NCBI GenBank assembly: GCA_000469685.2
Contig: LS997564.1
Span: 15,465,591-15,529,590 of the forward strand
Source: Haemonchus contortus
Lineage: Eukaryota > Nematoda > Chromadorea > Rhabditida > Trichostrongylidae
Reading direction: 5' to 3'
Length of the DNA: 64,000 bases
The notes beneath the pieces were generated by a model that worked only from the letters and a program-made list of their open reading frames with translations, was not told the origin of the DNA and ran no database searches. A program made the position numbers and the translations under genes. This document shows, one piece after another, positions 10,923 to 23,449 of the stretch (within the stretch, counting starts at the first letter, position 1; each line of letters opens with the position of its first letter).

Positions 10923-13900
10923 AAGTAGCAGCCCTTCGTTAATGGACAAAAAATTCATCCCTTTCTTGCACAATGGTGCACTCTACTTTATTAGACATGA
11001 GAAAGAAGATGCGAGTGATTACAAGGGGACGGTGAGTTGTTGATGGCGATATGACTTCTGTAAACTTTTTCGATTCTATGCCAGCTTAGCCCGACAAACA
11101 GAAATCTTCACCCTCTTGATTTTGTTCTTTGTTATTCTAACGAATATGCTATATTGATATCTAACTTTCTAAGGAGGGACAAATCACTTCAGGCAAAACC
11201 TGCACCGTCGCAGACAAGTCTAAACCGAGAACTGTCCACCGTATCGTATACATACGCCCAGTTAAAGGCCATATTTGGGCCTAATACCATGAAGCGCTTA
11301 TTTACCCAAGCTAAGGTAACACTAGTTGTGCTGAGTTTTGATACAACTTGTTAAGAGGTTGAGACTGTTCTCGTTACGAGAAGGCATTCAACCAGGTTCA
11401 TATCTTCAGATGGAGTCTGATTTACAACAAGGAAATGGCACAAATCCGCCCAGAGAAGATTCCCAGGAATGGCGAAATCAGCTGAGAACTGCCTTAGAAA
11501 CGGTAGGACTTCTTAGCTCAAATAAGAAGGCTATTTTTACAGTAAATGTAGCTCAAATAGGAAGGCTAATTGTGTTGTTGTATTTTCACACTTGCGATCA
11601 CATTCAATCGGAGGAACGTCGTTGATCAAAGTATCTGAAGAATTCACAGCTAAGAAAAGTTCTGAAGAATTCAAAGCCAGCCACAACTATCGTCGTGGTG
11701 CGGACTGGCTTTAAATTCTTCAAAACCTTCTTTGGAGCACCGAATTTTTCACCCAGCCTTCTCCATCATTCCTACTCAAAATGTACGACCAATTCATCTC
11801 ACCCATGCCCTGAAGAAAATGTATCATAAGCATTTCCAAGATCTTTTTGCAAACAAATCTTCCAATGATTTCCAAGCATGTGACGTGCGTTGAGGATTTT
11901 GAATCTTCAAGATTGAGTGTTTTGCTGCTTTCAGCTTTGTCAAGTTGACTCACAAACTTTGGAAGATCAAAACAAAAAAGTGAGTGGATGGATTTTGCTA
12001 CACTCTTACCATTTTGTCGACCTATAGGAACTCGCCTTCCAAGGAACGTTGGCTATGCCTATTAGAAATATCAGCAAGCACCTTGTGCAACAAATTAAGT
12101 TTTGTAGGGCCATTTTTCTTTTATTAGGTTGGAAGGAAAGTCCTGCAACAAAAAATTGAAGCGTCAGCATTTTGTATCAACAGTGTGAACACGGTACCAA
12201 GAAAGATAAACTTGTAGGACAGTCCTCAGGTAATCAACACGTGAGTAAGCAAGGGCACGCGTGTGGGCTTTAGCAGCATTACGGTCGGTAAATGGACAAC
12301 ACCCAACTCGTACCATCACCTTCTACTAAGCACGCCAAGGGAAAAACGCGGATGTAGCAGTTCAAATTATCAGCAACTTATTCAATGCTGGCAGTGCTCA
12401 CCGATCAACGGACAACAATCGGTTGGATCGCTTCTCTGGAGGAGAAACTAGCCTTCGAAGTTACGCAAGCATCGTCCCTTAATTCAATGGAGGTTATAGG
12501 GATCCATCCATTATGAGTTGCTAAACGCAGACTAGATGGACACAGCTATCGGTTACCCCTATGAACCCCGAAATTTGGCTAACAGAGTTAGAGAAGGACG
12601 ATCAAAACCGTAAACCATGTCCCTACAGAGGATCAACGCACGTCGATATTTCGCTTTAAACACGCGTCAAAAGCTCTACGATTCCAATTGGTTCCAGGTT
12701 GTTCATCAGTCGTACCCTAAGTGTTGCCCCTTTTACCTACCATGCGCTCCGCCTTCTTGAGCATCCCGTTGTTGAGAAAAAATTCGTAACTTAATGTGAT
12801 CTGAAAACGGCAGTCGATTACTTCTTTGAGTCACAGCTTCCTCACTCCTGGATAGAAGGCATCAGTGATTTACTCAAATCATAATAGAAGGTTGATGACC
12901 TCTTTGGTAAATATATTTCCGAAAGTTGATTGGTCTGGAAAATTTCAGAAATGTTTTGAAGAACACCTTCATTGTGTTGCAAGACTTTCCTTCCAACCTA
13001 ATATATAAAATGCTTCACATTTTATATCAGCATCTACATGAACTAGTTTTTAACTTGAGCAAAAAGCATCAAATTCGTGAAGGGTCCCTCTAAATACAGC
13101 GGTAGAAGGTGCTGCACGAAAGCCAGCTACCTTGCACCTAAGCAATCTTTGCAATGTCGGCTTTTCAAATCAATTTTCACACTGTCACACTGGTAACTGA
13201 GAGTTTTCGGTTGTTTTTCAGTTGGGTCCATTGTTGAATCAACTGGCTGACCAAGCTAAAAACACAGTGAGTGAATTTTATAACCTCAAAGCTCCCACCT
13301 AGCTTTGCTACTTGGGTTCTAACAGGGAACATTTCAGACGCAACCAGTGGTGATGGTCGACGATGAACTAGACGGGTGACGATCTTTGAATTCGAATTGT
13401 TCATGACCGATTACGCGAATTTCAAAGCCTATGAGCGTTGTAGAGAAAAAATATTTCATCTACTTTCTTATATAAGTGATTGATCTAGTAACTCATGAAG
13501 ACTGTCTAGTAAATCCAACAATTGTGGTCAGTATACACCTGTATGTGCCAGTTTGGGGCAGGGTATGTGGCGAAAAGCCAGTACCTTCGCAATCCACTTA
13601 TGTACGATGGCCAATTTCTACGCGTCGAAGGCTGGAGTAATGTTCACAGTTTGCGATTTGAGTTATAATACTTGCTCTCAACGATTGTGATGTGGACTTT
13701 TTCTGGTTCGTCTCCAAACATACCACATAGGCAATTACCAGCTTTTCCGTTTCCATCTTAAGCATGAAAACAAAGGATAGGTTGAATGGAATAATAAGAA
13801 GATTGTAGTACTACAAATCACCTGACAGAAAACACAGTGTAGGCCCTTTCAACGGAAAAAGCTTCAAAAAGTACCACAATCAAGCTCTAGATCCCTCAAA

Positions 13901-16900
13901 GCAAAATACACTATCTTTAAATAAAACAATTACTAATTAGCCATCTTGTCATCCTTAGTACCATCCATTAGTGATATCCCCATGGATTAGCGATAATGCT
14001 ACATCCATTCAGATGGCGATTAAGAAGTTTTTCCCATGTAAAATTCATTCTGGGGCTACCATGACGCTTCCATCATGCGGACGCTTCGCATTCTGTATTT
14101 AGCCAGTCAGCAAGCTTTTTTACCACGCTGATCTTCTTTTCCATTGCGTAACAGAGGTCGTATTCTCAAATGTTTATGCAAACACACCCATCCCCACCCA
14201 TACCTACTGAACTTGACTTTTGATTAATTGTCGACTGTTTCCTTTTTAGCCCCCTTTCAGTTCGGTGCACCTTGAATTTGCGGGGTATAGTCAGGTTCTT
14301 CGTAGGCGCAATTACTTATTGAGTTGTTGAGTAGCATGGCAACTACATAGCCGCCATTGCTGAGTCTTAGCTTTGAGTAAATCCAGTGGATTTTCCACGT
14401 TTACTTGTACTCGTTTTTCGGATGAATTCGAATGGTATTCATGAATTTCAGGGCAGAATCAAGCTTATCTGATCTATTACTGGAAAGCAATATAGATGAG
14501 TTTGATTGTGAGCGAATAAAAGAAATCCAAGGGGCTGCATTTCTATGCAACCGACCATCGTTGGTGGAGCTGGCACAATCTGAGACTGAATTAAATAAGA
14601 AATATGCGGAACTGGTGTAAGTATGAAAACCACCCAACAAAAAATGACTGAGAAATGGACAAATTGTATCTTCAACAGAGTCAGCTCAGAGAAATGACCC
14701 AAGAAGTGTTTAGTCACTGAACATGAGTCACTGAAGCAGTCGTTCCAGAAAGGGCTCCCCGATATCCTTTTGGAATGGATAAGAGGCAGAAATAAGGCTC
14801 TGATAATATCGCTGTGTAGGCAATGGAGATATAGAAGGGCTTGCGTCAAACACAGTCGGTTACCCACTGATGGAGTGCTAGCCTGTCACGAGGGCCGCCC
14901 GGGTTCCGTTTCTGATGGTGATTCGGTACAGTATTGACATAGAGCCTTGTGATGCCAAGACAACATAGCAGGCATGCGACTAGATCTGGCCATAGTGAAA
15001 ACCATGACCATGACATGGTTATGGGTTCGATAACCAATCGTGGCCTAGGCAAGGAATGAAGTCCTTCAAGCAGTGGGCACTGTATCTGTAGAGCTGGACT
15101 AATCACAACCTTCAAAGTCGGGACCTTTGTACAAATCATGTCTAACAAATGGTACAGACCAATCCCAGGGGGTTTCCATATGCGTGAATAATAATCATAA
15201 ATTTTCGACTATCGGTTAGGACCCAGTAAGTTGAGCTAACCATTTTCAGAACCAACCAGATAGCCAGGAATTCGAAAGAAACGATCAATGAACCGGAAAA
15301 AGTTAAATGTCCGTCTCGTTCTTCACCTAAAAGAGTTGCAACTGCGAGAAGCTCATCCTTCTCATCAGAGCCATCGTCTGGCTCGTCTATAGCGATTCGA
15401 GGTGCAGCTGGAAAAACAAACTCGAGTGAAGATCACAGCACTGAAGAAGATGACCCTCTGGAGTTACTGTATACGAGCGATGGCATCTCAGATTCATGCT
15501 ACAGTTACTCGACTACGAACAGCAGCCTTGATACTGCCGATGATCCCTCTATGCTCTATCCAACCGCTGCCACGTGCAGTTTCAGCAGCGATCCATCTGA
15601 GTCGGAGTCCTGCCAAGAATCCGTCCATACAGCGAACTACGGTTGGTGGTTGGACGGTTTGAACATTCCTCGTCGAGTGAATTCTGTATCGACTGGCATT
15701 TGGCTGTCAAACTGTACGGAACCTCCGAGTAGCCTTTGCTCTGCTCGCAGTCTCTCATCTGTTGAAATCATGACAGCCGATTTATACACAGGAGACATGG
15801 AAACCGCCGAGGCTGCCGAGTCCGAAATCGAGGCGGCGAATCGAGTCTTTGATATCATACTCAGCGCCAAATGCGCAGATGTGCAGAAAGAAAGTGGAGA
15901 CGAAGAGAGTGATGGTGGAGCCAACGTGAGAACAGCAAACTCGAATTCTTTTGAAAATTTGAAGACGAAGTTGATGTGGGGACCACTACTTGACACGGAC
16001 GATACTCAAACCGCAGTGTGAGTCGCTCTCTCTTATATATTACATTTACAATTACGTTATTCAATGCATGGTTACTTCCCAAGAAAGCCGGAACTGTGTT
16101 TAACACACTCACGGAACGGAATATAAGCGTACCCGAGTAAGGACAGCAGTCTATAGAAACAATGTTCAGCACAAGAACCAGGAAGACGAGACTTGAACCG
16201 CTCCTGAGTGCTGTTTCTGGGACCCCATCGGAGTTTGGTCATCTTTTGTTAGGAATGGAATCCCAGAATGTAATTACCCATGCGTCAGAGAAGCTGATAT
16301 CAAATAAACTTAGCGATGTTTCACTTTCAGCGAAGGACCAATTCATTTGCGTACAGCATGGGAAAGGACCGTCAGCGACAACACAGCAAATCCTATGTAA
16401 GCCTAAATGAAATTGATGTTTGTCTTTTCCAAATCCATTCCTGACCGCTTAAAGGCACAGGTCACGAAAAAGTGGTTTCGGAGATTTGCACATAGTTTGA
16501 ATTCGATGCCCCCTCTGATACCATTCGTGCAGGAATTAGGTCGGAAAACGGTCTGGATAGGCACAATAAGGGCAGGAACTTTGGGGGACGTCAGGCCTCC
16601 GCCCCTCGCTAGGCTGGCTAGGGGTTCGAATTTTCCTTCACCACTTTCGCATTGGAGCGAAGTTGGTGAATAATCGATACGCTGATTGGCAAATTGCCAG
16701 GAATGGTCAGCTGGTCAACCGCCTCGTATTGGGACTACTATTAGGCTGTTTTTCTAGTATTCGACTATATTCTACGCTTTTCTATTCTAATTAATTTTCC
16801 TCAGCCGACGCTGAAAGGTCGAAATTGATACTGCATAATAAATCCGATTAATAGCGGTAGGAGAATTAGTTTTAATGAATAAGCCAAAATCAGCTGTTGG

Positions 16901-18382
16901 TGTGTTGTGTGCAATGGCAGACACTGCGTCGCGTTTGTCTGAGTCGCCCGAAAAATCCCCTTATCGCCGTTTTTTCGCCATTTAGCCTGCCCAGCCCCCT
17001 TTTCCCTTGTTTTTTGTGGCTCTCTATTTTTATATATTCATCTTTTTTCGCGTTTTCTCTTTTACCATTGTACTATTGTAAGCCGTATCTAACATTTTTT
17101 GTCAAATTTCGCCGAAAAACCGGATACCCCAGAATTAGCGTGAACTGTGCCTTTAAGAATAACGTGTGCGCTGCATTTCAGAGTGACTGATTCAGCGGTT
17201 GTCTCATTTCCCTTTTGCCTACGGCATGCTAGCTGTTCCTTGATCTTCACAATTCTTACATTCTTTCTCGTCAAATACCTTCAGTTTACCGTCAACTATC
17301 TCATACTCCAAATAGCCACCGCTTATTTTGAGACATATTAAGTAATCATGTCAGTTGAATTTGAAATCGGGTACGTAACTCGCCAGGATTACCTAGTACA
17401 ACCAAAGTGTTCTGGTTGTTAACAAGCCCAGTGGCGAATAGCAGGTATTCGTTGTGAATAGTCCCACCAGAATTTAATAATTCAGGTCGGAGGATTGCAT
17501 AACTGGGGAGGAACATAGTGAAAGCTTCATGTCGGCTGCAAGGTAACTCTTTTCATTCAAGTTGTTAGGTGGTTTGAAAGGATCTTCGTGTGACAAGCAC
17601 CGTTTCACTAGCGCTAGGACGTGAAGCGGCCAGTTTTAATAACAGCTTCCATCAATAGATTATGCAGGATGTAATCTGAAAGAATGGGGTGTAGTTAGGA
17701 ATGCTGCCAAAAGTGCAACAATTTCCACCCTTTTTGGGATCCTGGACTTAGTGCTTCGTAAAGAAATCTTTCACAAAACGTCCCTTTTGCCTATCACCTC
17801 TGAATTCATTGTAGAAGATGAAGGGCAAATCTTACTATGGTTTCGGATGGAAAGCTTTATGTGATGCATTTTGGAACGAAATTCATTAATAGGTTGCCTA
17901 CCTTTTACCACCCTCTGTAAACCATAATGGCCACATAGTAGTAAGAATGAATCACAATCTCTTTGTCGAAATTTGTATTGTTTACACTGTTTATTTTCAA
18001 CTGCTATGCAGTTGTGAAATGTATTGCAAAGAAAACTGAAAAAATTGATGTATGGGAGCGATAGCCCTTCACCAAAACTGCTTACTTTCTACTGAAATCC
18101 CTGTTTTCAGCACATCCGGATGTGGTGTACGATACCGTCCATACAATTGCAATGACTTATCGGATTTGCGCGAGATTGAGTCAGTTTTTCAGACACTTTT
18201 TAACGTTCACAACGATCAGTAAGTTTCGTGTACGTCAAGAAAGAGGGCAACTTCAACACTCAGAAGTGCATTTTTCTTCAAAGGACTGGTCTAGCTCATA
18301 CTATCTCCACCTTCCAAATGAGTTGATGAAAAAAGCACTTCGATGCGTTCCCATGTTAAATGATTATTTCGAAGATGACTGA
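10923..18382 (+). CDS. Multi-exon host gene, unknown function
   Basis: A chain of exons with matching splice sites and phases: 10923-11031, 11085-11315, 11356-11502, 11935-11979, 12028-about 12098, then (join not resolved) 13222-13266, 13326-13375, 14452-14616, 15250-16017, 17486-17542, 18111-18218 and a terminal exon about 18295-18382 ending YFEDD. Introns are as short as 40-60 bp except where mobile elements sit. The N-terminal part is mixed alpha/beta (PFLHNGALYFIRHEKEDAS), the middle is helical and charged, and the large 15250 exon is Ser- and acid-rich and probably disordered. No domain was recognised. The unresolved join spans the mariner insertion at 12124-13001, so splicing or function may be affected. 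The 15250 exon could instead end at an immediate TGA (16019-16021). Confidence 0.55.
12124..13001 (+). mobile_element. Degenerate mariner element in a host intron
   Basis: An 878-bp element with TA on both sides (12122-12123 and 13002-13003). The inverted ends of about 27 bp start TTAGGTTGGAAGGAAAGTC, with a single mismatch in the first 26 bases. TTAGGTTG ends are typical of mariner. Near the right end, at about 12790-12910, the + strand reads DLKTAVDYFFESQ and WIEGISDLL, the C-terminal part of a mariner transposase, with stops after it. Upstream coding is fragmented. The insertion begins about 25 bp after the presumed donor of exon 12028, in the intron of the 10.9-18.4 kb gene. Confidence 0.85.
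16449..17156. mobile_element. MITE-like element, copy B, TTAA-flanked
   Basis: An element of about 708 bp starting TTAAAGGCACAGGTCACG and ending CGTGAACTGTGCCTTTAA, giving a 17-18 bp inverted end with little mismatch, both ends in TTAA. It is homologous along its length to copy A at 1276-1978. It lies in the intron between exons 15250-16017 and 17486-17542 of the host gene. Related end sequences recur near 63230 and, as a variant, at about 37050 and 42050. Confidence 0.75.
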
Positions 18383-18399
18383 TGAGTGATTTCCAGATC

Positions 18400-18708
18400 G
18401 CAATCGAACATGGGTGCTACTCGAGGATAATCACTTTGTATGATGTGTTGCGACGGTTATTTGAGAAAAATAAAAGTTTGAACAACATGCCACTGTTTGA
18501 TGCACATATTCAACTGATCCTCACTCAATTTTCTTAGGCTGGGTTCTTATAAAAAGCTCTCTTTGAAGAGAGCTTTTCCTAAATGACAGATAGGAGAGTC
18601 TACTCTCTGAGAGTACAAGTCGAAGTAAGATCAAAGACTCGAGTGCTTACCGATGCTGTTGTGGTTCAAATGTCTTCATGTCATGTTATGTTGTCGCATT
18701 CCTCAAGT
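18400..18708. other. Downstream of host gene, no gene assigned
   Basis: An open stretch from 18397 to about 18536 (IAIEHGCYSRIITLYDVL) follows a TTTCCAG acceptor and looks coding, but it does not join in phase to the preceding exon. It may be an alternative last exon or a relic. Confidence 0.3.
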
Positions 18709-18947
18709 ATAAAATGAAACTCGGTTGCCACGCGGAGAAATACGAATACCACCAGTAGCAGTATTTATTTCACCTCAAACTTGGGTAATTAAACCAGTGA
18801 CATATACCTAACATAACAAAGGCTATCGACATGATGAAGTGAAACACTTGGTCAGATGAGAGCTGGGAAGAAGATGAGCAAGTTCAAGGGGTGCATAGGA
18901 AATGATGGGCGCATAGAGAGCCGGTGCAGCATCTCGCTGGCAGAGTG
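18709..18947 (-). repeat. LTR-like direct repeat, 3' copy
   Basis: A 239-bp sequence repeated without gaps at 26081-26319, differing at about 10 positions by eye, so roughly 96% identical. On the minus strand it contains AATAAA followed by TACTGC, a plausible polyadenylation signal. With the partner copy it brackets minus-strand retroelement genes, hence the LTR reading. The usual TG...CA ends, polypurine tract and target duplication could not be fixed. Confidence 0.75.
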
Positions 18948-19149
18948 GTGAGGGACCATGGTGTAAGAACATCTGAGACGCAACTGAGGGTTGGTCATAT
19001 TTATATTGTTTATGAGTTCTTTCAGATTCTGTTAAAGATAAGTTCAATTCCCATCACCAAGAAGCAACAGGAGCTTACTGAGGATCTGAGGATAAGCTCG
19101 CTTTCTCACTACCATCATGTGACCCGAACTCTAAAGTTCCGATCGCATC

Positions 19150-20380
19150 GGAGCTGCGATACTCCCGGTCTCGGAATGACTTTGCTAACGTCCTCGGGCG
19201 CAAATCACTTAAAGACATTGCTTGCATCTTTTGTTGCTTTCAATGAACTGGTTTCTGCTCGCTACGTCGCGGACCGCCGTGCAGGAGTCGGAGTAATGAT
19301 GTTCGGCTGCCTCGCAGAAAACACATCCCATAAAGCGTTCATGAGCTTGCTGATGTGTCCCTGATGGTATCGTCGAGAGGGGCACAGACGCTCTCCTTCT
19401 AGATGACGCAAAATCCTGTCGAAATCGAGAATAGCTTGTTCCATGTTCCTGAGTTCTCGTTGAATTCGAGATATTGCTTCATCATCCTCTTCCATGAGAC
19501 CATTGAGGGAAATCGTCCACTGGGTCTCCTTCCGCACCGACGGTTCTCCATCTCCTTCCTCCGCCGCCTCTTCATGTTCGGCAGGTTCCCAATCTCCTTC
19601 CTCCGCCCCCTCAGGTTCCTCTATATCTTCATAAAATTTGCGTTTCTTTCAATGGTGTCATCTTCTTCTTGAATTGTCATCTTCTTCATCTTCTTTTTCA
19701 ATTGTCGACGTTGTCATGTTCTGGTGGGTCTGGGTTACGTTCCCTACTATGGGCTGAATCGACCACGATGGTTTTCACTTCCACTGTGAGCTGTCCCAGC
19801 CTACTAAGGGTGGAACGAACGTAATTCTCGAACGCTAGGGTTTCTTGGTCCTTCATATTTTGCACGTTCAGGTGCAAATTAGCAAGGGTGTCGTGCAGTG
19901 ACATGAGTGTTTGCAAATGATCTGAAATGACTATCTCGATGGTTTCAATGTCCATCAATAGGGGTTCACCTTGGCGCACTTCTTGGGGCTGGCGCATGAG
20001 GGTTCCCCAGAACTCTTCTGACATTTTTCTCAAGGAGACAAGCAATGGAGGGAGTGCAAACAAGGTTCGCTATCAAGACCTACAACATAAAAATTGCAAA
20101 CAACAGTGCTCAATACGTGATTCCACTGAATCTGTCTCAGGAAGACGTTGCTGAAACGGTTTAGAAGAGATGTACAATGAGTGAATTTTTCGTTCAAAAA
20201 AAGTTACAGCTTCCGTACAAGCATAAATATTGAAACATTGAGACACAATTGTTTCGTACAGGATATGAGGTTCAGGGAGGGGTGGGATAGCTTTCTGCAA
20301 CTCTCGCAGCCTATGCTTAGTGTACCGAAGTTCTTCGCTGAGGTCTTTGATGTAATTATACCGTAATCTGAAATGAAAGT
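19150..20380 (-). pseudogene. Post-envelope zinc-knuckle ORF (gag-like)
   Basis: Downstream of the envelope in sense orientation lies a broken frame with three recognisable parts: helical N-terminal pieces (20380-20160 with LRELQKAIPPLPEPH; 20063-19698 with MSEEFWGTLMRQ), a strongly acidic stretch (near 19640-19550, GAEEGDWEPAEHEE), and a coiled region (DEAISRIQRELRNMEQ) leading to a Cys/His motif CVFCEAAEHHYSDSC and, after a spacer, RCKQCL. This arrangement resembles the gag-type knuckle of nematode Pao elements. Frameshifts separate the parts. A related motif lies in the neighbouring element at about 27500. Confidence 0.65.
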
Positions 20381-20555
20381 ATTAAGACTGTCTACGATAC
20401 AGTGTTGGCGGAAAAAGGTGCACCTATGAGGTACCTCTTCAGGCATGATTGCTTACTGAAATTCTTTAAGGCGCAATTGTGGGATGAGTGGTGTCTGTGG
20501 CGGAATCGGAATCTGAAGGATTTCAGTTAATTGGGTTGTGGCGCAATGGGTAATA

Positions 20556-23362
20556 TTACGTATACTTTTTGATTGGCGCATTTTGAGTTTCATGCTTTTT
20601 CATGAGAATGCATGACATAGCACGAAATATTAAATGGAAAGGTAAGCAGCATGAAATTCGAAGGATGCGCAGTACTAGTTTTAAAATTTGTAATCCAATT
20701 GTACTCGAGCATATATACACGAGAAAGGCTGATAGCGCAACTATGAGAAGTGCCATAATTATGGTCTTGTACCAAAGCATTATGACGTCAAAAATGTGCG
20801 TTATATCAGGCCAAACAAACTCATGGTGAGTATTGCTATTTCCTTGGAGTTTTGACAATAAGGGGTAATGTAGAGTGTTAACGTATTTCAACAAGCCCCT
20901 CCCCCATTTTGAAGTTGTATTTGATAGTTCCGCAGGAAATAGTGCAGTTCAAGAGTTGGCGTGCAGAACCTAGATGAAATCGCAGGCTTGACTGTGGTTC
21001 AGTCGATGCACAGGGAACAACAAAAGAGTGTGAGGCGCATACGACCTCCCCATAAGTTTCCTCTGGCGAATTATATTTTACGTCTGCTACGGCACCTTTT
21101 GCGCAATTATAATAGCCTCTTAATGTTGTGTCCTCGACGGCGCAAGTAGGGCTCCGTACTTCCACGAAAGTTGTGTCAAAGGTCCTTTGAGATGTGAGAA
21201 GAAATTCGGAAGAAACTAGATGAGGGATTTTCGCCACCAGGGGGGATTTGTGTCTTTCCTCAGTTCCCAAGATGGTGTTCGGACTGGTAGCTTTAGCGGA
21301 ATGTGATTAAGTTCCTCAGCCAAATTAGACGTAGGGCATTCGCATCGCACCTTCGATTCAGCCGCTGCGCACTTACAGTTTTCTGAAAACGTGCAGTTTA
21401 GTGTCTCGGCTGCTCTTTGGCTTTCGCAAAGTAGATTTGGTGCTATCGTACTGGTCCAAACCGCCGTGTCGTCCCGTTTGTGATAAAGGCGCTGTTCTGT
21501 TAGGAAGGGGGTCAAATAATCAATTCTTGACCTATCAATAATCCATTGCAGATATTGCGCGGGAAAGTGGCGTTGAGCGAAAGCCTCGTGCAGAGGCAGC
21601 CATTCGACGTTTCGCAACCCCAACAACCAGCCCACCGCTCTTCCCCTAAGGAAAGGAACCCCTCAGGCACCGAACCCCCCTAGGTTCCCCTTCATTTGTT
21701 TTGCCTCATCCGTTTTTTGGGAATCGAATAGCGGTTCCTAATCCCTTGTTTTCAGAAATAAGTTGTGTTGTTTGTTCGCTTTTATTCTTTTGAATCTCCT
21801 CGACCACAATCCCGTTTGGGAGTTTCCCAAAACACTACCTCCACAGTGTTGTGTTGTTTACTGTTTGTTCTTTTTTGTGATGCGAGCATTCTTTTGGTTA
21901 TTTACGAGTTGCCACTCAGGAATTTTGTTATTTTAGACGTGTAGCCCGAAACGCAATAAAAGAGCTGCATGACGGATTTGATATTGATCGACAAATCGGT
22001 TGATAACCACGTGACTACTTTGGACCGTACTGCCTGAGAAGAGCGGGCAGTACCGACTGTTCAGCTGCGGAGTAGGAGGCATTGTGAGTGACGTCATGGT
22101 GATCTGTACGGTTTCGAAGTTCACTGGAACATTTGGGACGAGCTGGGCGACATACCAATACCGTCCGTCATTTGAATAGAGGTCTTCAATTATGATCTCT
22201 ACTTTGACCTCTTCCGTCCAGCGCAGACAACGAAATGTTCTGTAGATGGTCGGGTTATTAGGCCTGACAAAAAGGAGGAAGAAGAGGCAACCGGAACTGA
22301 AGGAGGCGCAATCGCAGCCCCATCCTCCACAGGACTCGAACAGTCAGTACGTTCTGGATAAGCTTGCCGCTTTCAAGCTCTGGGATCATACTAGTGCTGT
22401 TGATACTGGCGCACTTTTCACCTGAACATGACCCCATATACGGACAACGTTTACTGTCAACAACGTGCACAGTCGTAGAACGTGTATAGTATTCCGTTTC
22501 TTCCTTACAACGTAGGTATAAGCCTATCCATCTAATTTTAACATCGGCCACTAGAGTAGAGTTTCTGACCAGGCGCAAACAAGCGCGTTGCGTGAAGGTG
22601 TTCAATTTCAATACTTCGGTCAGCCTAACTGAGCAAAGCTCTTTGCCATCTTTGTTGGTGCAAACCGTAGCTGGTGCTCTAGTAAATTAACTTGTTGACA
22701 TGAGAATGCCGGTTCTACCATACAGCACAGTGATGCTATTATTGCAAGTGCTGCTGTTGAACGAGCGCTAAGAGAGGCTCTAGGTCTTATTCGGGATTTT
22801 TGCAGTAGTTTAGTAAGAGCTGACTAACGACGTATAGCAGGCACCGAACTAGTGACACTGCTCCAGCTAACAGAAGGCGTAATGGCCTCCCAATTACTAC
22901 CGGCACATATAGCAGCGCGTAAATGAGACTAAGAATCCCATAGAGTGTAAGGACGAGCACAAAAATTGCTCCATGAGGCCTACATTCAGGATCGAGAAAG
23001 GTGGAAGTGCAAACCCAGCAATCAACGTTCGCACAAAAGTCTAGTCCTTCGCATGTCGTTTCAATAGCTGCGAGTTGGCCGTTTGCGTGCCATTTCAATA
23101 CTACATACCTTGTGATCATGCAGCGTGACTTCGGGCGGAAATCGTATAATTTGCGGAGTTCCATCGGAGTGTTCCATCTTGCAGGTCATGTCGGCGCAAA
23201 CTTCAAATGCTAGTGGTGTAGTTGAATTAACTCTGATACCATTTCCGTACAAAATAGTTGCACTGAAGGTGACTCTCTCCCAAGCGTATGTCCGAACAAG
23301 GAGAGAATCATCATGTAAAAGAGGAACCATTTCGAGTTTCCCGTGGTTTTCAGGAAGGTCAT
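20556..23362 (-). pseudogene. Envelope-like gene resembling phlebovirus Gn/Gc
   Basis: The reading frame begins inside the integrase frame with a Met followed by a hydrophobic signal-like segment (WFLFYMMILSLFGHTLG). A Cys-rich ectodomain follows, then a transmembrane segment near 22985-22905 (IFVLVLTLYGILSLIYALL), then a second Cys-rich module. That module contains SCGGWGCDCASFSSGCLF (about 22340-22270), the kind of Gly/Cys/aromatic loop found in phlebovirus-type class II fusion glycoproteins, and later YYNCAKGA (about 21110-21080). A final transmembrane segment lies at about 20770-20650. At least four frame changes break the gene. In phleboviruses the Gc module mediates membrane fusion; here it is a non-functional relic. 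Confidence 0.75.
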
Positions 23363-23449
23363 TATAGCGGTACACGTTTCCGCATAGTGAACTGGACGGC
23401 GGCGACGCAAATCGTAATGGGTGGTCCTACGGACAGGAGAGTGAACAGC

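Noticed and set aside
22787..23164. Separate small membrane-protein gene
   Set aside because: It is continuous in order and character with the envelope relic, whose internal transmembrane helix it contains.
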